Positions 43,638-53,292 are shown, counted from the stretch's first letter. The stretch: DNA of 64,000 nt from Streptomyces olivochromogenes (GCF_001514115.1 NZ_KQ948470.1:1-64000), one strand, 5' to 3'. Notes: a model not told the origin generated them from the letters alone. Numbers and translations are program-made.

Positions 43638-43955
43638 CTACTTCCGGTCCTGCTGAAGGGTGGCCCACAGACCGTAGCCGTGCATGGCCTGCACGTCGCG
43701 CTCCATCTCCTCGCGCGTGCCGCTGGAGACGACCGCCCGGCCCTTGTGATGGACGTCGAGCATGAGCTTGGTGGCCTTGTCCTTGGTGTAGCCGAAGTAC
43801 GTCTGGAAGACATACGTCACATAGCTCATGAGGTTGACCGGGTCGTTGTGCACGATGGTGACCCAGGGGACGTCGGGCTCGGGTACGGCGAAGACCTCCT
43901 CCGCCGACTCGGTCTTTTCGATCTCTAGGGGTGCGGGAGCGGTCACACGGCCCAT
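43638..43955 (-). CDS. clpS: ClpS adaptor protein
   Basis: The 105-residue adaptor brings N-degron substrates to the ClpAP/ClpCP protease. The family core is clear: PWVTIVHNDPVNLMSYVTYV, FGYTKDKATKLMLDVHHKGRA, TREEMERDVQAMHGYGLWAT (some split). HNDPVN forms the N-degron pocket. The ATG at 43955 gives the usual length; the open frame runs further but is Gly/Pro-rich. It is divergent from pncB and probably in one operon with DUF2017. Confidence 0.93.
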   Translation of the reverse strand: MGRVTAPAPLEIEKTESAEEVFAVPEPDVPWVTIVHNDPVNLMSYVTYVFQTYFGYTKDKATKLMLDVHHKGRAVVSSGTREEMERDVQAMHGYGLWATLQQDRK

Positions 43956-44060
43956 GCTGCCACCAGAGAGGGGGGCCCGCACAAATGGACCCCCGGAATA
44001 CAACGGGAGACCACCGGAATACACCGGCCGCCCTAAATCGTCAGAGTGACGAAATGGGGG

Positions 44061-44066
44061 TACCAT
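44061..44066 (+). promoter_or_regulatory. Likely -10 box of pncB
   Basis: TACCAT lies 8 nt before the ATG of pncB without a ribosome-binding site, fitting a leaderless transcript. Confidence 0.45.
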
Positions 44067-44074
44067 CCAGGCTT

Positions 44075-45403
44075 ATGAACACAGCGGACCTTGGGCTGCC
44101 GGTGGACGTTCCCTCGACGGCGCTCTTCACGGACCAGTACGAGCTGACGATGCTGCAGGCCGCACTGGCCGCGGGGACCGCCGAGCGCCGCTCGGTCTTC
44201 GAGGTCTTCACGCGGCGGCTGCCGGAGGGGCGGCGCTACGGCGTCGTCGCGGGCACCGGGCGGGTTCTCGACGCCGTCGAGAACTTCCGCTTCGACGCCG
44301 ACGTCCTCGGCTTCCTGCGCGAGCACGCCATCGTGGACGAGCCGACCCTGGAGTGGCTCGCCTCGTACCGCTTCGGCGGGGACATCTGGGGCTATCCCGA
44401 GGGCGAGGTGTACTTCCCGGGCTCACCGATCCTGCGGGTCGAGGGGTCCTTCGCGGAGTGCGTGCTCCTGGAGACGGTGATCCTCTCCATCCTCAACCAC
44501 GACTCGGCCATCGCGGCCGCCGCCTCCCGGATGGCCTCGGCCGCCGGGGGCCGGCCGCTGATGGAGATGGGCGCCCGGCGGACGCACGAGCTGGCCGCGG
44601 TGGCGGCGGCGCGGGCCGCGTACGTCGGGGGCTTCACGACCACCTCCGACCTGGCGGCGGGCTTCCGCTACGGCATCCCGACCGTCGGCACCTCCGCACA
44701 CGCCTTCACCCTCCTGCACGACCGGGAGCGGGACGCCTTCCAGGCCCAGGTGAACTCGCTGGGCCGGGGGACGACGCTGCTCGTGGACACGTACGACGTC
44801 GCGGAGGCGGTACGGATGGCGGTCGAGGTCGCCGGACCGGAGCTCGGGGCCGTACGGATCGACTCCGGGGACCTGCTGCTGGTCGCGTACCGGGTGCGGC
44901 AGCAGTTGGACGAGCTGGGCGCGAGGGACACGCGCATCATCGTGACCTCGGACCTGGACGAGTACGCGATCGCCTCGCTGGCGGCGGCGCCCGTCGACGC
45001 GTACGGCGTCGGTACGCAGTTGGTGACGGGTTCCGGCCATCCCACCTGCTCGATGGTCTACAAGCTGGTCGCCCGCGCCGAGTCGGCGGACCCGAAGGCT
45101 CCGCTGGAACCCGTGGCCAAGAGGTCCACCGGCGGCAAGACCTCGATCGGCGGGCGCAAGTGGGCCGCGCGCCGGCTCGACGAGCGGGGGGTCGCCGAGG
45201 CCGAGGTGATCGGCACCGGGGCGGTCCCCGTGGCGCTCGCCGACCGACAACTGCTGGTGGAGCTCGTCAAGGGCGGGCAGGTCCTCACCCGCGAGCCCCT
45301 CGACGTCGTACGCGACCGGCACGCGGCCTCCCGCGCCAACCTGCCGTTGTCGGCGACACAGCTCTCGCGCGGGGAACCGGTCATTCCGACGGAGTACATC
45401 TGA
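44075..45403 (+). CDS. pncB: Nicotinate phosphoribosyltransferase
   Basis: The 442-residue enzyme converts nicotinate and PRPP to nicotinate mononucleotide for NAD salvage. FTDQYELTMLQAAL, FEVFTRRLPEGRRYGVVAGTGR (split), GARRTHELAAVAAARAAYVGGF (split) with the active-site region, GTSAHAFTLLH, RIDSGDL and TSDLDEYAI are family hallmarks. The ATG at 44075 has a -10 box but no ribosome site. pncA follows about 270 bp downstream on the same strand. As in mycobacteria it is divergent from clpS. Confidence 0.95.
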   Translation: MNTADLGLPVDVPSTALFTDQYELTMLQAALAAGTAERRSVFEVFTRRLPEGRRYGVVAGTGRVLDAVENFRFDADVLGFLREHAIVDEPTLEWLASYRFGGDIWGYPEGEVYFPGSPILRVEGSFAECVLLETVILSILNHDSAIAAAASRMASAAGGRPLMEMGARRTHELAAVAAARAAYVGGFTTTSDLAAGFRYGIPTVGTSAHAFTLLHDRERDAFQAQVNSLGRGTTLLVDTYDVAEAVRMAVEVAGPELGAVRIDSGDLLLVAYRVRQQLDELGARDTRIIVTSDLDEYAIASLAAAPVDAYGVGTQLVTGSGHPTCSMVYKLVARAESADPKAPLEPVAKRSTGGKTSIGGRKWAARRLDERGVAEAEVIGTGAVPVALADRQLLVELVKGGQVLTREPLDVVRDRHAASRANLPLSATQLSRGEPVIPTEYI

Positions 45404-45431
45404 TTCGGCCCCCGCGGTGTGCGCGGGGTGC

Positions 45432-45460
45432 GCCGGAGCGCGCGCGGGCGGCGCTCCGGC
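45432..45460 (+). terminator. Probable terminator after pncB
   Basis: GCCGGAGCGC and GCGCTCCGGC form a perfect 10-bp stem with a 9-nt loop, 29 bp after the pncB stop. No T-run follows. The remaining spacer up to 45677 shows no other gene. Confidence 0.6.
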
Positions 45461-45677
45461 CGGCTCCGGCCACCCTTGGGCAAACACGAATGAACGGGCG
45501 GTCAGCGGGAATGCAACGGCAACACGCACATCGCACCGGCCGCCGCGACAGGCCGTAACCGAATGCCCCCTCCCGCGCCGCACGTGAAGTCTCTAGGCTC
45601 GGCTCCACAGGCCGGTCCCGCACACCCCCTGTCACATTCACCGACCCCATAGTCGACACAGTCGAAGGACACCGACC

Positions 45678-46262
45678 ATGCGCCGCGCCTTGATCGTCGT
45701 AGACGTGCAGAACGACTTCTGCGAGGGGGGCAGCCTCGCGGTGTCCGGAGGCGCCGATGTGGCCGCCGCCATCACGGAGCTGATCGGGCAGGCGCCCGCC
45801 GGCTACCGGCATGTCGTCGCCACGCGTGACCTCCACATCGCTCCCGGTGGCCACTTCGCCGACAACCCCGACTTCGTCCACTCCTGGCCCGCGCACTGCG
45901 TGGCCGGCACGGAGGGGGTCGGGTTCCACCCGAACTTCGCTCCGGCGGTCGCCTCCGGCGCGGTCGACGCCGTCTTCGACAAGGGCGCGTACGCGGCGGC
46001 GTACAGCGGTTTCGAGGGCGCCGACGAGAACGGGGTCGCGCTGGGTGACTGGCTGCGCGCCCGCGAGATCGACGAGGTGGACGTGGTCGGCATCGCCACC
46101 GACCACTGCGTCCGCGCCACCGCCCTGGACTCCGTCCGCAACGGCTTCCGCACCCAGGTCCTCCTGGACCTCACGGCCGGAGTCTCCGAGGAAACAACGG
46201 ACCGCGCCCTCGAAGAACTCCGGGAAGCAGGCGTGGACCTGACCGGAAAGCCGGTCGTCTAG
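45678..46262 (+). CDS. pncA: Nicotinamidase
   Basis: The 194-residue isochorismatase-fold amidase converts nicotinamide to nicotinate for PncB. The catalytic triad is visible: Asp9 in VVDVQNDF, the lysine in FDKGAYAAAYS and the cysteine in IATDHCVRAT. RDLHIAPGGHFADNPDF supplies metal-binding residues and SWPAHCVAGT is conserved. It completes a two-gene NAD salvage pair with pncB. Confidence 0.94.
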   Translation: MRRALIVVDVQNDFCEGGSLAVSGGADVAAAITELIGQAPAGYRHVVATRDLHIAPGGHFADNPDFVHSWPAHCVAGTEGVGFHPNFAPAVASGAVDAVFDKGAYAAAYSGFEGADENGVALGDWLRAREIDEVDVVGIATDHCVRATALDSVRNGFRTQVLLDLTAGVSEETTDRALEELREAGVDLTGKPVV

Positions 46263-46429
46263 CCTTCCTGGCCGAAACGCCGAAACCGGTCGGCCCGCCC
46301 GTCGGCGTGGTGGACCGCTGTGGACAGCCCCGGCGCGGGCGCCGGGGGCGCCCCGCAGCGGTGCTCCCGGCCCCCGCGCGGCCGAGGGACCGCCGGGTGC
46401 CTACGTCCGTGCCGCCGGGCCGTCGCCGG

Positions 46430-46771
46430 TCACGCCTGGGGTGCCGGGCGTCTCAGGAGGGATTTGAACGGGCGCCACAGTTCCTGGGTCAGGTCGGGGC
46501 CCTGGACGCCGCTGTCCGGTGTGGTGCGCCATATGAGGCCGTCGGGGTGGTGCAGGACGGCGGTGATCTCGTCGGGGGTGGGCGGGGCCGCGTTCCCGCG
46601 GAGGTAGACCGCGCGCAGGCCGAGGTTGCGCAGGCGCGTCAGGGCGCGGGCCCGGTTCGGAGCCAGGACCAGGAAGCGCACGCAGCCGGGGCCCGGACCC
46701 GCCGGGCTGGGCAGGTTCAGCGCCACTACCACGCTGCCGTTCGGCAGCTTGCAAAAACCTCCTGCGGCCAT
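46430..46771 (-). CDS. Conserved protein of unknown function
   Basis: The 113-residue soluble protein has KLPNGSVVVALNLPSPAG, a Gly/Pro-rich turn, VRFLVLAPNRARALTRLRNLGLRAVYLRGN (split) and PTPDEITAVLHHPDGLIWR. The pattern suggests a small alpha/beta domain typical of Streptomyces hypothetical proteins. No signal or membrane segment. It is downstream of the M6 protease gene and separated from it by a terminator. Confidence 0.6.
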   Translation of the reverse strand: MAAGGFCKLPNGSVVVALNLPSPAGPGPGCVRFLVLAPNRARALTRLRNLGLRAVYLRGNAAPPTPDEITAVLHHPDGLIWRTTPDSGVQGPDLTQELWRPFKSLLRRPAPQA

Positions 46772-46832
46772 GCAGTCACACCCCCGTGCGCACCGGTGTC
46801 AATAAGAAATCCACAGGACGCACCTAAACACG

Positions 46833-46866
46833 ATCGGCGGCAACCCGCCAGGGGGTCGCCGCCGAT
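46833..46866 (-). terminator. Terminator after the M6 protease gene
   Basis: ATCGGCGGC and GCCGCCGAT form a 9-bp stem with inner CCC/GGG pairs, 26 bp after the protease stop on the minus strand, followed by TGTTTAGG. Confidence 0.65.
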
Positions 46867-46892
46867 ACGCTTCTGACCTGCGGAAATACCGG

Positions 46893-49238
46893 TTACTTCA
46901 CCGCGGGGCCCACTTCGAGCGAGATCGTCGACCCGTCACGGGCCTCCTTGACGATCTTGATCTTGGTGTTGGTGTCAGTGATGTTGACACCCGCGGTCGG
47001 GGCCGTCGTGTCGTAGTAGGTGCTGGTGTGGTCGTTGAAGACCGGCACCCCCGGCTTCGACGGGATCTTCGTCGCCACGTCCGCGTTGTGCAGCGTCAGA
47101 CCGTCCGTGCGGTACAGGCTGAACGGCGAGTCGTACGACTGGATCCGGCTGCGCATCAGCGTTCCGTCGGACCACTTCAGCGCGGTGGAGTGCGAGTCGA
47201 CCGGCAGGATCAGCCCGGAGCCCGCGTGCGCGCTGACGTTGTTGTCCTTCTGCGAGGTGTCCCACTTCCAGATCAACAGGCCGTTCTGGTACGGGTAGTG
47301 CTCCACCCAGGACGGACGCGTCTTCGAGAAGCCGAAGTTGTACGGACCGGTCTTGAGGGTCTTGTCGTACGAGACGTACTGACGGTTCTCCGCGATGTAG
47401 TACTGCGGGTAGTCGTCGGTGAAGGACGCGCCGACGCGGGAGAAGCCGGCGGCGGTCCACGCGGCGTCCGCGGTCTCGGCGTTGTCCGAGAAGAGCGCCG
47501 AACCGTCCGCGGTCACGGCGATCTCGTCGGCCGTGAAGCCCTTCAGCGCCACGCCACCGTCGCTCTGGTAGCGGAAACGCAGGTCGATCTTCTGGCCCGC
47601 GTAGGCGTCGAGCGGGAACGACAGCTTCTTGTACGCGTCCACCGTGCCGGTCAGCGCGGGCTTGCCACTGCCGTCGCGCGGGATCGGCTGCCCGTCCACC
47701 GTGCCGTCGATCGCGGTCCAGTTGGCGCCGCCGTCGGTGGAGACCTCGGTGTACAGGTAGTCGTAGTCGGCCTCGATGTCGTACCAGCCGTCGAGCGTGA
47801 GGGCGGCCGACGACTTGCCGGTGAGGTCGACGGAACGCGTCAGCGTGTTCTTGAGGTCGTTGCCGCTGCCGCTCCACCACTGGGTCGAGCCCTGCGCCGG
47901 GGCGACGATCTCGGTGGTGACCGCCTTGTCCGGCAGCGAGACCACGAGGGCCTGCTTGTTCTTGGTGTTGTACTCGGCGACACCCAGCTTGTGCTTCGAC
48001 TTCGTCGCGGCCTTGGCCGTGTCGTAGTTCAGCCAGCCGAGCTGCAGCTTGTCCCAGGAGTTCATGTCACCGGGCAGGTCGCCGATGGCGTTCTTGCCGG
48101 TGCCGAGCCAGGAACCGGAGGACATCAGGGTCCAGAAACCCGTGGAGTTCTCGGCCGAGTTGGTGGTGTCGTACTCGTCCGGCAGACCGAGGTCGTGGCC
48201 GTACTCGTGCGCGTAGACGCCGAGGCCGCCGTTCTCCGGCTGGATGGTGTAGTCGCCGACCCAGATGCCGGTGTCGCCGATCGCGGCGCCGCCCAGCTTG
48301 TTGCCGGCCGGACCCGTGGCGCCCGCGTCGGTGCCGAACGCGTACCAGCGGTGCGCCCAGATCGCGTCCTCGCCCTGCGCGCCGCCGCCCGCGGACTCGT
48401 CCTCACCGGCGTGCACGATCTGGAAGTGGTCGATGTAGCCGTCGGGCTCGTTGAAGTTGCCGTCGCCGTCGTAGTCGTAGCGGTCCCACTGGTCGTACTT
48501 GGCCAGGTCCGCCTTGATGTCCGCGTCGGACCTGCCGGCCGCCTTCTGGTCGGCGACCCAGGCGGTGACACCGTCCTGGACCGCGTACCAGGCGCCGGTG
48601 GACGCCTTGTTGGAACCGTAACGGGCCTCGTTGTAGGGGACCTTGACCCAGTCGGTGACCTCGCCGTCGACCGAGTAGCGGCCCGAGGACTGCTTCTCGT
48701 AGTACTTCTTCAGCGACTCGGTGTTCTTGCCGGTGCCGAAGTAGAGGTCCTGGAAGTGCGCCTGGTTGTAGTCCGCCTGCCAGGCCGTGCTGTTGTCCTG
48801 GGTGCGGTCGGGCGCGGCTATCTGGTTGTGCAGCGGGCCCACGGTGCCGCCGTAGCGGCTGTCGACCTGGTCGCCGAACTCGACCAGGATCGTGAAGATC
48901 TTGTCGGTCTTCTCGCGGCCGAGCTCGACGTACTTGTTCTTGCCCTTGAGCTTGACGACCTGCGAACCGTTCCGGTCCTGGACCTTCGCGTCCCCGGATA
49001 TGACCTGGTTCAGGGCCTCTTCGCGCTGTGCTTCCTGGGTCTTGCTGAGCGGGCCGTCGAGGTCGTGTTCGGCCTCGTTGCCGGCCGGCTGGGGCTCGTG
49101 GCGGTTCGCGCTCGCCGAGGCCGCCGCCGATGCGGCATCATCTGCCTGCGCAACGGCGAACGTCGAGAACGTGGCGGTTGCCGCCGCGAGGGCGACACCC
49201 ACCGCGGCCGCTCTGAACGTCCATGGTCTGCTGGTCAC
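46893..49238 (-). CDS. Secreted immune-inhibitor-A-type metalloprotease (M6)
   Basis: The 781-residue extracellular protease has a signal peptide (about 1-35; AAAVGVALAAATATFSTFAVAQA then A), a propeptide, and an M6 catalytic domain with zinc motif HEYGHDLGLPDEYD (about residue 335) and an aspartate-rich Ca-binding DYDGDGNFNEPDG upstream. A C-terminal beta-sandwich region (GWYDIEADYDYLYTEVSTDGG, split) follows. GTG 49238 with GGGAGGA about 7 nt upstream is preferred over the longer frame. S. coelicolor has a similar protease next to ssgG. Confidence 0.93.
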   Translation of the reverse strand: MTSRPWTFRAAAVGVALAAATATFSTFAVAQADDAASAAASASANRHEPQPAGNEAEHDLDGPLSKTQEAQREEALNQVISGDAKVQDRNGSQVVKLKGKNKYVELGREKTDKIFTILVEFGDQVDSRYGGTVGPLHNQIAAPDRTQDNSTAWQADYNQAHFQDLYFGTGKNTESLKKYYEKQSSGRYSVDGEVTDWVKVPYNEARYGSNKASTGAWYAVQDGVTAWVADQKAAGRSDADIKADLAKYDQWDRYDYDGDGNFNEPDGYIDHFQIVHAGEDESAGGGAQGEDAIWAHRWYAFGTDAGATGPAGNKLGGAAIGDTGIWVGDYTIQPENGGLGVYAHEYGHDLGLPDEYDTTNSAENSTGFWTLMSSGSWLGTGKNAIGDLPGDMNSWDKLQLGWLNYDTAKAATKSKHKLGVAEYNTKNKQALVVSLPDKAVTTEIVAPAQGSTQWWSGSGNDLKNTLTRSVDLTGKSSAALTLDGWYDIEADYDYLYTEVSTDGGANWTAIDGTVDGQPIPRDGSGKPALTGTVDAYKKLSFPLDAYAGQKIDLRFRYQSDGGVALKGFTADEIAVTADGSALFSDNAETADAAWTAAGFSRVGASFTDDYPQYYIAENRQYVSYDKTLKTGPYNFGFSKTRPSWVEHYPYQNGLLIWKWDTSQKDNNVSAHAGSGLILPVDSHSTALKWSDGTLMRSRIQSYDSPFSLYRTDGLTLHNADVATKIPSKPGVPVFNDHTSTYYDTTAPTAGVNITDTNTKIKIVKEARDGSTISLEVGPAVK

Positions 49239-49746
49239 TTGAAGTCCTCCCCTGCGTCCGTTCGCGCGGATGGGGGGATCCCGGGGTGATGGAGGTCCGC
49301 GCGCGTATACGCGTGTCAAGTGACGACATTTGACCGGAGTTACCAAAGAAAAGACAGATCTTGACTTGCACCTGGCAACTGCACTATGCGGAGAGGTAGT
49401 TCGGTATCCGAACCGTGATCAGCTCCGCCAACGGGCGCGTCCGTCCGTCCACTTGGTGGACGCGATGACTCCGTGCGCCCCCTGTGCTCCGGCACCGTGG
49501 GTAAGGTCACGCTTACCGGACGTTCCACTCGGGCATGCAGGCGAATAGAGTCGATTGGCGGAACGTTGGAATGTCAACGGATTGACAAGTCGACACCGTT
49601 GTCGTCCCACGATTCGCAGCCCCACCCTGACCGGCGGCCCCACTCCCGTTGTCGATCGTCCCGGTCGCCGTCCGGTCCCGTTGTTGTCCGCATCCTCCCC
49701 CATCGCGAGAGGCACGGGGGGAGTACCCCCACCCCGAGGAATCGCC
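49239..49746. other. Divergent intergenic region
   Basis: About 500 bp with lower GC near the protease start. It contains GGTAAG and CTTACC as a 6-bp inverted repeat with a 6-bp spacer (49500-49517), a possible regulator site. No gene pattern is visible. Confidence 0.45.
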
Positions 49747-50085
49747 ATGCCTCGTCCGACCGCCGCACAGCTCGCCTACGGTTCCTGCACCGTGATCTTC
49801 TCCACCCTCGCCATGCTGCTGCTGTCTCAGACGAGTTCGGGCCTGGGGATCGCGGTGATCACCCTCTCGGCACTCGCTCTCGGACTGCTCGTCGCCGTAA
49901 CGGTTCCGCTGCCCAAGCGCGTGCGCTCCGGCTCCGTGGCCGCCGTACCGGCTCCCGCACCGGCCCCCGTTCAGGAGCGGGTGCCCGCACAGCGCGAGAC
50001 CGCGTCCGTCGCCGCGTCCGTGTCGTCCATGTCGTCCGTGTCGTCGGCGTCGGTCTCCGCCGTACACGAACCGGCGGGCCCGTGA
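49747..50085 (+). CDS. Small membrane protein with Ala/Pro/Ser tail
   Basis: The 112-residue protein has two membrane helices (GSCTVIFSTLAMLLLS; GIAVITLSALALGLLVAVTV) and a low-complexity cytosolic tail (APAPAPAP, SVSSMSSVSSASVSAV). GAGGA lies about 7 nt before the ATG. I do not recognise the family; similar proteins sit next to RDD genes in Streptomyces. Confidence 0.65.
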   Translation: MPRPTAAQLAYGSCTVIFSTLAMLLLSQTSSGLGIAVITLSALALGLLVAVTVPLPKRVRSGSVAAVPAPAPAPVQERVPAQRETASVAASVSSMSSVSSASVSAVHEPAGP

Positions 50086-50107
50086 TTCCACGAACCCGCC
50101 GCTCTCC

Positions 50108-50142
50108 CGATCAGCCGTCTCCTCGTGGAGTGCGGCTGATCG
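50108..50142. terminator. Bidirectional terminator between convergent genes
   Basis: CGATCAGCCG and CGGCTGATCG form a perfect 10-bp stem with a 15-nt loop between the small membrane protein gene and the RDD gene. Confidence 0.75.
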
Positions 50143-50148
50143 CGTGTG

Positions 50149-50826
50149 TCAGCCCGTGCTGACCACCACCGTCTTGGCCGCCTTGTCGTGCAGGCCCTGC
50201 TTGTAGGGCTTGTCGAAGTAGCTCCAACCGCCCGCGATCGCGGTCCAGATGCACGCGCAGCAGAACGCGAACGGGATCCACAGCACCAACGAGCGGACCA
50301 GCGTGGTCTGCACGGAGGGCGTGGAGCCGTTGTCGAGGTTGGCCACCCTCAGCTTGAACAGCTTCTTGCCGAGGGTCTGCCCCGACCGGCTGATCATGAT
50401 GGTGTCGTAGCCGGTGTAGAGCACCGCGGCGATCAGAGCCTGCCCGAAACCCCTGCTGTACTCCATCTTGTCCGCGTTCAGTGTGTACTCCTCGACCCCG
50501 AACGCCAAGGTCAGCAGCCACACCACGAGGCCCACGAGGATCATGTCGATGAGCCTCGCCACCGTGCGTTTGCCGCTGTCGGCGAGCGGGGGCATGCCGG
50601 CCAGCGGGTCGCCGCCGTAGGGGCCGCCGGGGCCGTACGGGTCGCCGCCGCCGTGCGGGGGCGGCTGGTCGCCGTACGGGGAGTCGTACGGGGAGCCCTG
50701 GGGCGGTGTGGGCGGCGAAGGGCCGTCGTAGGGGGAGCCGCCGCCCTCGGCGGGCGGGGGCTGCTTCTTGAACGGATCCTCGTCCGGTGGCTGACCCGAA
50801 CCCGGGGGCGGCGGCTCGCTGCTCAT
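50149..50826 (-). CDS. RDD-family membrane protein
   Basis: The 225-residue protein has a Pro/Gly-rich N-terminus (about 1-80; GGGDPYGPGGPYGGD) and an RDD domain with three helices: KRTVARLIDMILVG (the R...D), IMISRSGQTLGKKLFKLRV and LVLWIPFAFCCACIWTAI. The GQTLGKK.F.LRV loop is the family hallmark. Function is unknown; some RDD proteins move ions or anchor partners. It lies upstream of a second RDD protein gene in the opposite reading direction order, same strand. Confidence 0.85.
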   Translation of the reverse strand: MSSEPPPPGSGQPPDEDPFKKQPPPAEGGGSPYDGPSPPTPPQGSPYDSPYGDQPPPHGGGDPYGPGGPYGGDPLAGMPPLADSGKRTVARLIDMILVGLVVWLLTLAFGVEEYTLNADKMEYSRGFGQALIAAVLYTGYDTIMISRSGQTLGKKLFKLRVANLDNGSTPSVQTTLVRSLVLWIPFAFCCACIWTAIAGGWSYFDKPYKQGLHDKAAKTVVVSTG

Positions 50827-50946
50827 GGCCCGAGTCGACCCCGAACCCCGCCCCCGCGCATCCGGCGAGCGGCCGTCCGGGGGACCGGGCTCCCGGCGAC
50901 CGCGCCGCCGCGCGGGAGCCGGGCCACCACGACGGCGTACGGGCGG

Positions 50947-52563
50947 CTACGCGGCCACGAAGGTGTGGGCCGCCTTGTCGTGCCAGCACTGGCGCCAGGG
51001 CCTGTCGAACAGGCACCACAGGACGCCGACGACACCGATGACGAGGACGCCGGGGACCGCGTACACGAGCCAGCGGCGCAGGGCCCGTCCGAAGGACGGG
51101 GGTCCGTGGCCCTCGATGTCCCGGACCTCGATGCCGCACACCTTCTTGCCGAGGGTGCGGCCCCACTTGGCGGTGGGCAGCGCGTCGTAGAGGACGCCGA
51201 AGAGGAGCAGGACGGCCAGGACGATCCCGAGGTAGCCCGTGGTCGTGCCGTCGAGCAGCCACACCGTGACGGTCTGGCCGGACCGCTTGGCCGCGTCGAC
51301 CTTCTCGTTGATGTGGTCGATCGCCTTGGTGCCCAGCGGTACGGCGGCCACGGCGGTGACGGTCGCCAGAACCGCGGTGTCCACGATCCGGGCCAGCAGC
51401 CGCCTGCCGAGGCTCGCCGGGCGCGCCTCGGACTGTCTGCGGGCGGCGGCCTGGAACACGTCGTCCACCGGCGGCTTCCACGGCACGACGGGCTGCCCGT
51501 CGGCGCCCGGGTCACCCGCGAGCCGGTGCACCTGCTGGGCCCAGGACGGCTGTCCCCCACCGGGGCCACTGGTGAGGGGCGTGGCGGCGGGGCCGGTGGA
51601 CTGCTGGGGCACGGAGGGAGTGGACGGGGTGGAGGGCGTGGACGGGGTGGAGGGCGTGGAGGGCGTGGAGGGCATGGAGGGTGCGGCGGCGGACTGGGCC
51701 GCCGCCTCCGCCGCCTCCGCCGCGGCCTGGGCGGCCTGCCCGGCGCCGAAGCCTCCCCCGGCCCCGGCCGGGCCGCCCGCCGCGGGCGTGTCCGCCCCCG
51801 GTGCGCCGGTGGCCGGAGCCGTGCCCCCGGCCTGCGCCCCGCGCTGCGGACCCGTGCGCGGGGCGGACGGGCGGAAGATCATGGTGCCCTCGGACGGGGC
51901 GGGTTCCGCGGCGCCGTCGGGGTGACCGGTGCCGGCGAACTGCGCGCCGCTCGCCGGGGCCGCGGACGCGCCCTCGGCGCCGGTGGCCCGCGCCGGTCCC
52001 GTCGGGCGACGGAACACCACGGTGCCGCCGGACGCGGGAGGTTGCGCGGCGCCGCCCTGGTCCGCGGGCGGGATCGTCGCCGTGCCGTCGGCGCGGGCCG
52101 ACTCACCGTCCGGCTGGACGACGGCGTCACCCGGTTCGGCCGCGCGCGCCAGCCGCGGGTCGGCCGTCGCAGGCGCGCCCCAGGACACCCGGCGGTCCTG
52201 CTCGCCGCCGAATCCGGACTGCTGGGAGCGGTCGGCGCCCCACGCGGCCGCGGGCTCGGGCCTGTTGCCGTGCTGTGCCTCGGCCGGGCTCACCCGGCGC
52301 GGCTCGGCGGCGGGTCGCGGGTCCTCGTCGAAGAAGTGCGGGCCGGTCTCCTCGGCGGGGGCCGGAGCGGGCGCGGGAACGGAGGCCGTCGGCCGGGTAC
52401 CGGACGGCGGCGTGAGCGGTACGCCGTCGGAGGGCGCGGGACGGCTCGTACCCGGTACCCAGGAGGCACCGTTCCAGTACCGGACATATCCAGGAATGGA
52501 GGGGTCCGGGTAATACCCTTCACGGGGCCGGTCGTCACCGGGGGCCGGGGTTGGGGCGCTCAT
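50947..52563 (-). CDS. RDD-family membrane protein with DUF2510 and long Pro/Ala linker
   Basis: The 538-residue protein begins with a DUF2510 domain (REGYYPDPSIPGYVRYWNG, about 13-45, W at NGASW). About 280 residues of Pro/Ala/Gly/Thr linker follow, including SMPSTPSTPSTPSTPSTP. The C-terminal RDD domain has ARIVDTAVLATVTAVAAV, AKWGRTLGKKVCGIEVRDI and a final helix. It is the upstream partner of the shorter RDD gene on the same strand. Linker repeats are coded by GTGGAGGGC-like 9-bp words and could change in length. Confidence 0.85.
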   Translation of the reverse strand: MSAPTPAPGDDRPREGYYPDPSIPGYVRYWNGASWVPGTSRPAPSDGVPLTPPSGTRPTASVPAPAPAPAEETGPHFFDEDPRPAAEPRRVSPAEAQHGNRPEPAAAWGADRSQQSGFGGEQDRRVSWGAPATADPRLARAAEPGDAVVQPDGESARADGTATIPPADQGGAAQPPASGGTVVFRRPTGPARATGAEGASAAPASGAQFAGTGHPDGAAEPAPSEGTMIFRPSAPRTGPQRGAQAGGTAPATGAPGADTPAAGGPAGAGGGFGAGQAAQAAAEAAEAAAQSAAAPSMPSTPSTPSTPSTPSTPSTPSVPQQSTGPAATPLTSGPGGGQPSWAQQVHRLAGDPGADGQPVVPWKPPVDDVFQAAARRQSEARPASLGRRLLARIVDTAVLATVTAVAAVPLGTKAIDHINEKVDAAKRSGQTVTVWLLDGTTTGYLGIVLAVLLLFGVLYDALPTAKWGRTLGKKVCGIEVRDIEGHGPPSFGRALRRWLVYAVPGVLVIGVVGVLWCLFDRPWRQCWHDKAAHTFVAA

Positions 52564-52818
52564 GTCCGTCGTCCCGTATCTGCTCGGGGGTTTTTGGGGG
52601 CTCCACATCTATCAGACGGGCGCGCCTGTCAGCGGCGCTCCCGCCGTACCCACCTCTTTCGGGCAAGGTTCCGCCACAAGCGGTCGCCGCCCGGAACACG
52701 GCCTCGGAACGCCCGCCAAAAAACTTCTTCGAACCCGCGTAATGGTTCCGCGTGATCGCGCTCTCCACTCGTACGGGCCTGCCCCAAGGGCCCCGTACCC
52801 GAAAGGAAGCGCATCGAC

Positions 52819-53292
52819 ATGCACACCGTGGTGGAACGCGAACTGGAGCTCAACCTCGTCCTGTCGCCCGAACGCAGCATCGCCGTACCGGCCCGGCTCA
52901 CCTACCGCTCCGACGACCCGTACGCCGTCCACATCACCTTCCACATCGGCTCCGACCATCCCGTCGGCTGGACCTTCGCCCGTGAACTGCTCGTCGAGGG
53001 GGTGTTCAGGCCGTGCGGGCACGGCGACGTACGGGTGTGGCCGACGAAGGTCGCGGGCCGCAGCGTCGTCCTGATGGCGCTCAGCTCCCCGGACGGGGAC
53101 GCCCTCCTCGAGGCGCCCACCGCGCAGGTGTCCGTCTGGCTGGAGCGCACCCTGCGGGCGGTCCCGCCGGGCTTCGAGGCCGAGCAGCTCGGCATCGACG
53201 AGGGCCTCGCCGAGTTGCTGGCCCCGACCCCGGCCGACGACCTGTGGCTGCGCGACCCGTGGCCGTCGGACGAGTCGAAGGACGGCGATTGA
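52819..53292 (+). CDS. ssgG: SsgA-family sporulation/cell-division protein (SsgG-like)
   Basis: The 157-residue protein has the SALP pattern: LVLSPERSIAVPARLTYRSDDPYAVHITFHIG (split), VGWTFARELLVEGVFRPCGHGDVRVWP (split) and a C-terminal VSVWLERTLRAVPPGFEAEQLGID (split). SALPs control septum placement and sporulation in Streptomyces. In S. coelicolor ssgG has the same neighbours (secreted protease and glycolate oxidase), which supports the subtype. The stop codon touches the end of an insertion element, so the C-terminus may have been altered. Confidence 0.82.
   Translation: MHTVVERELELNLVLSPERSIAVPARLTYRSDDPYAVHITFHIGSDHPVGWTFARELLVEGVFRPCGHGDVRVWPTKVAGRSVVLMALSSPDGDALLEAPTAQVSVWLERTLRAVPPGFEAEQLGIDEGLAELLAPTPADDLWLRDPWPSDESKDGD

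Noticed and set aside
49500..49517. Iron-regulator box
   Set aside because: GGTAAG/CTTACC is shorter than the actinobacterial iron box and lacks its TTAGGTTAGSCTAACCTAA pattern.
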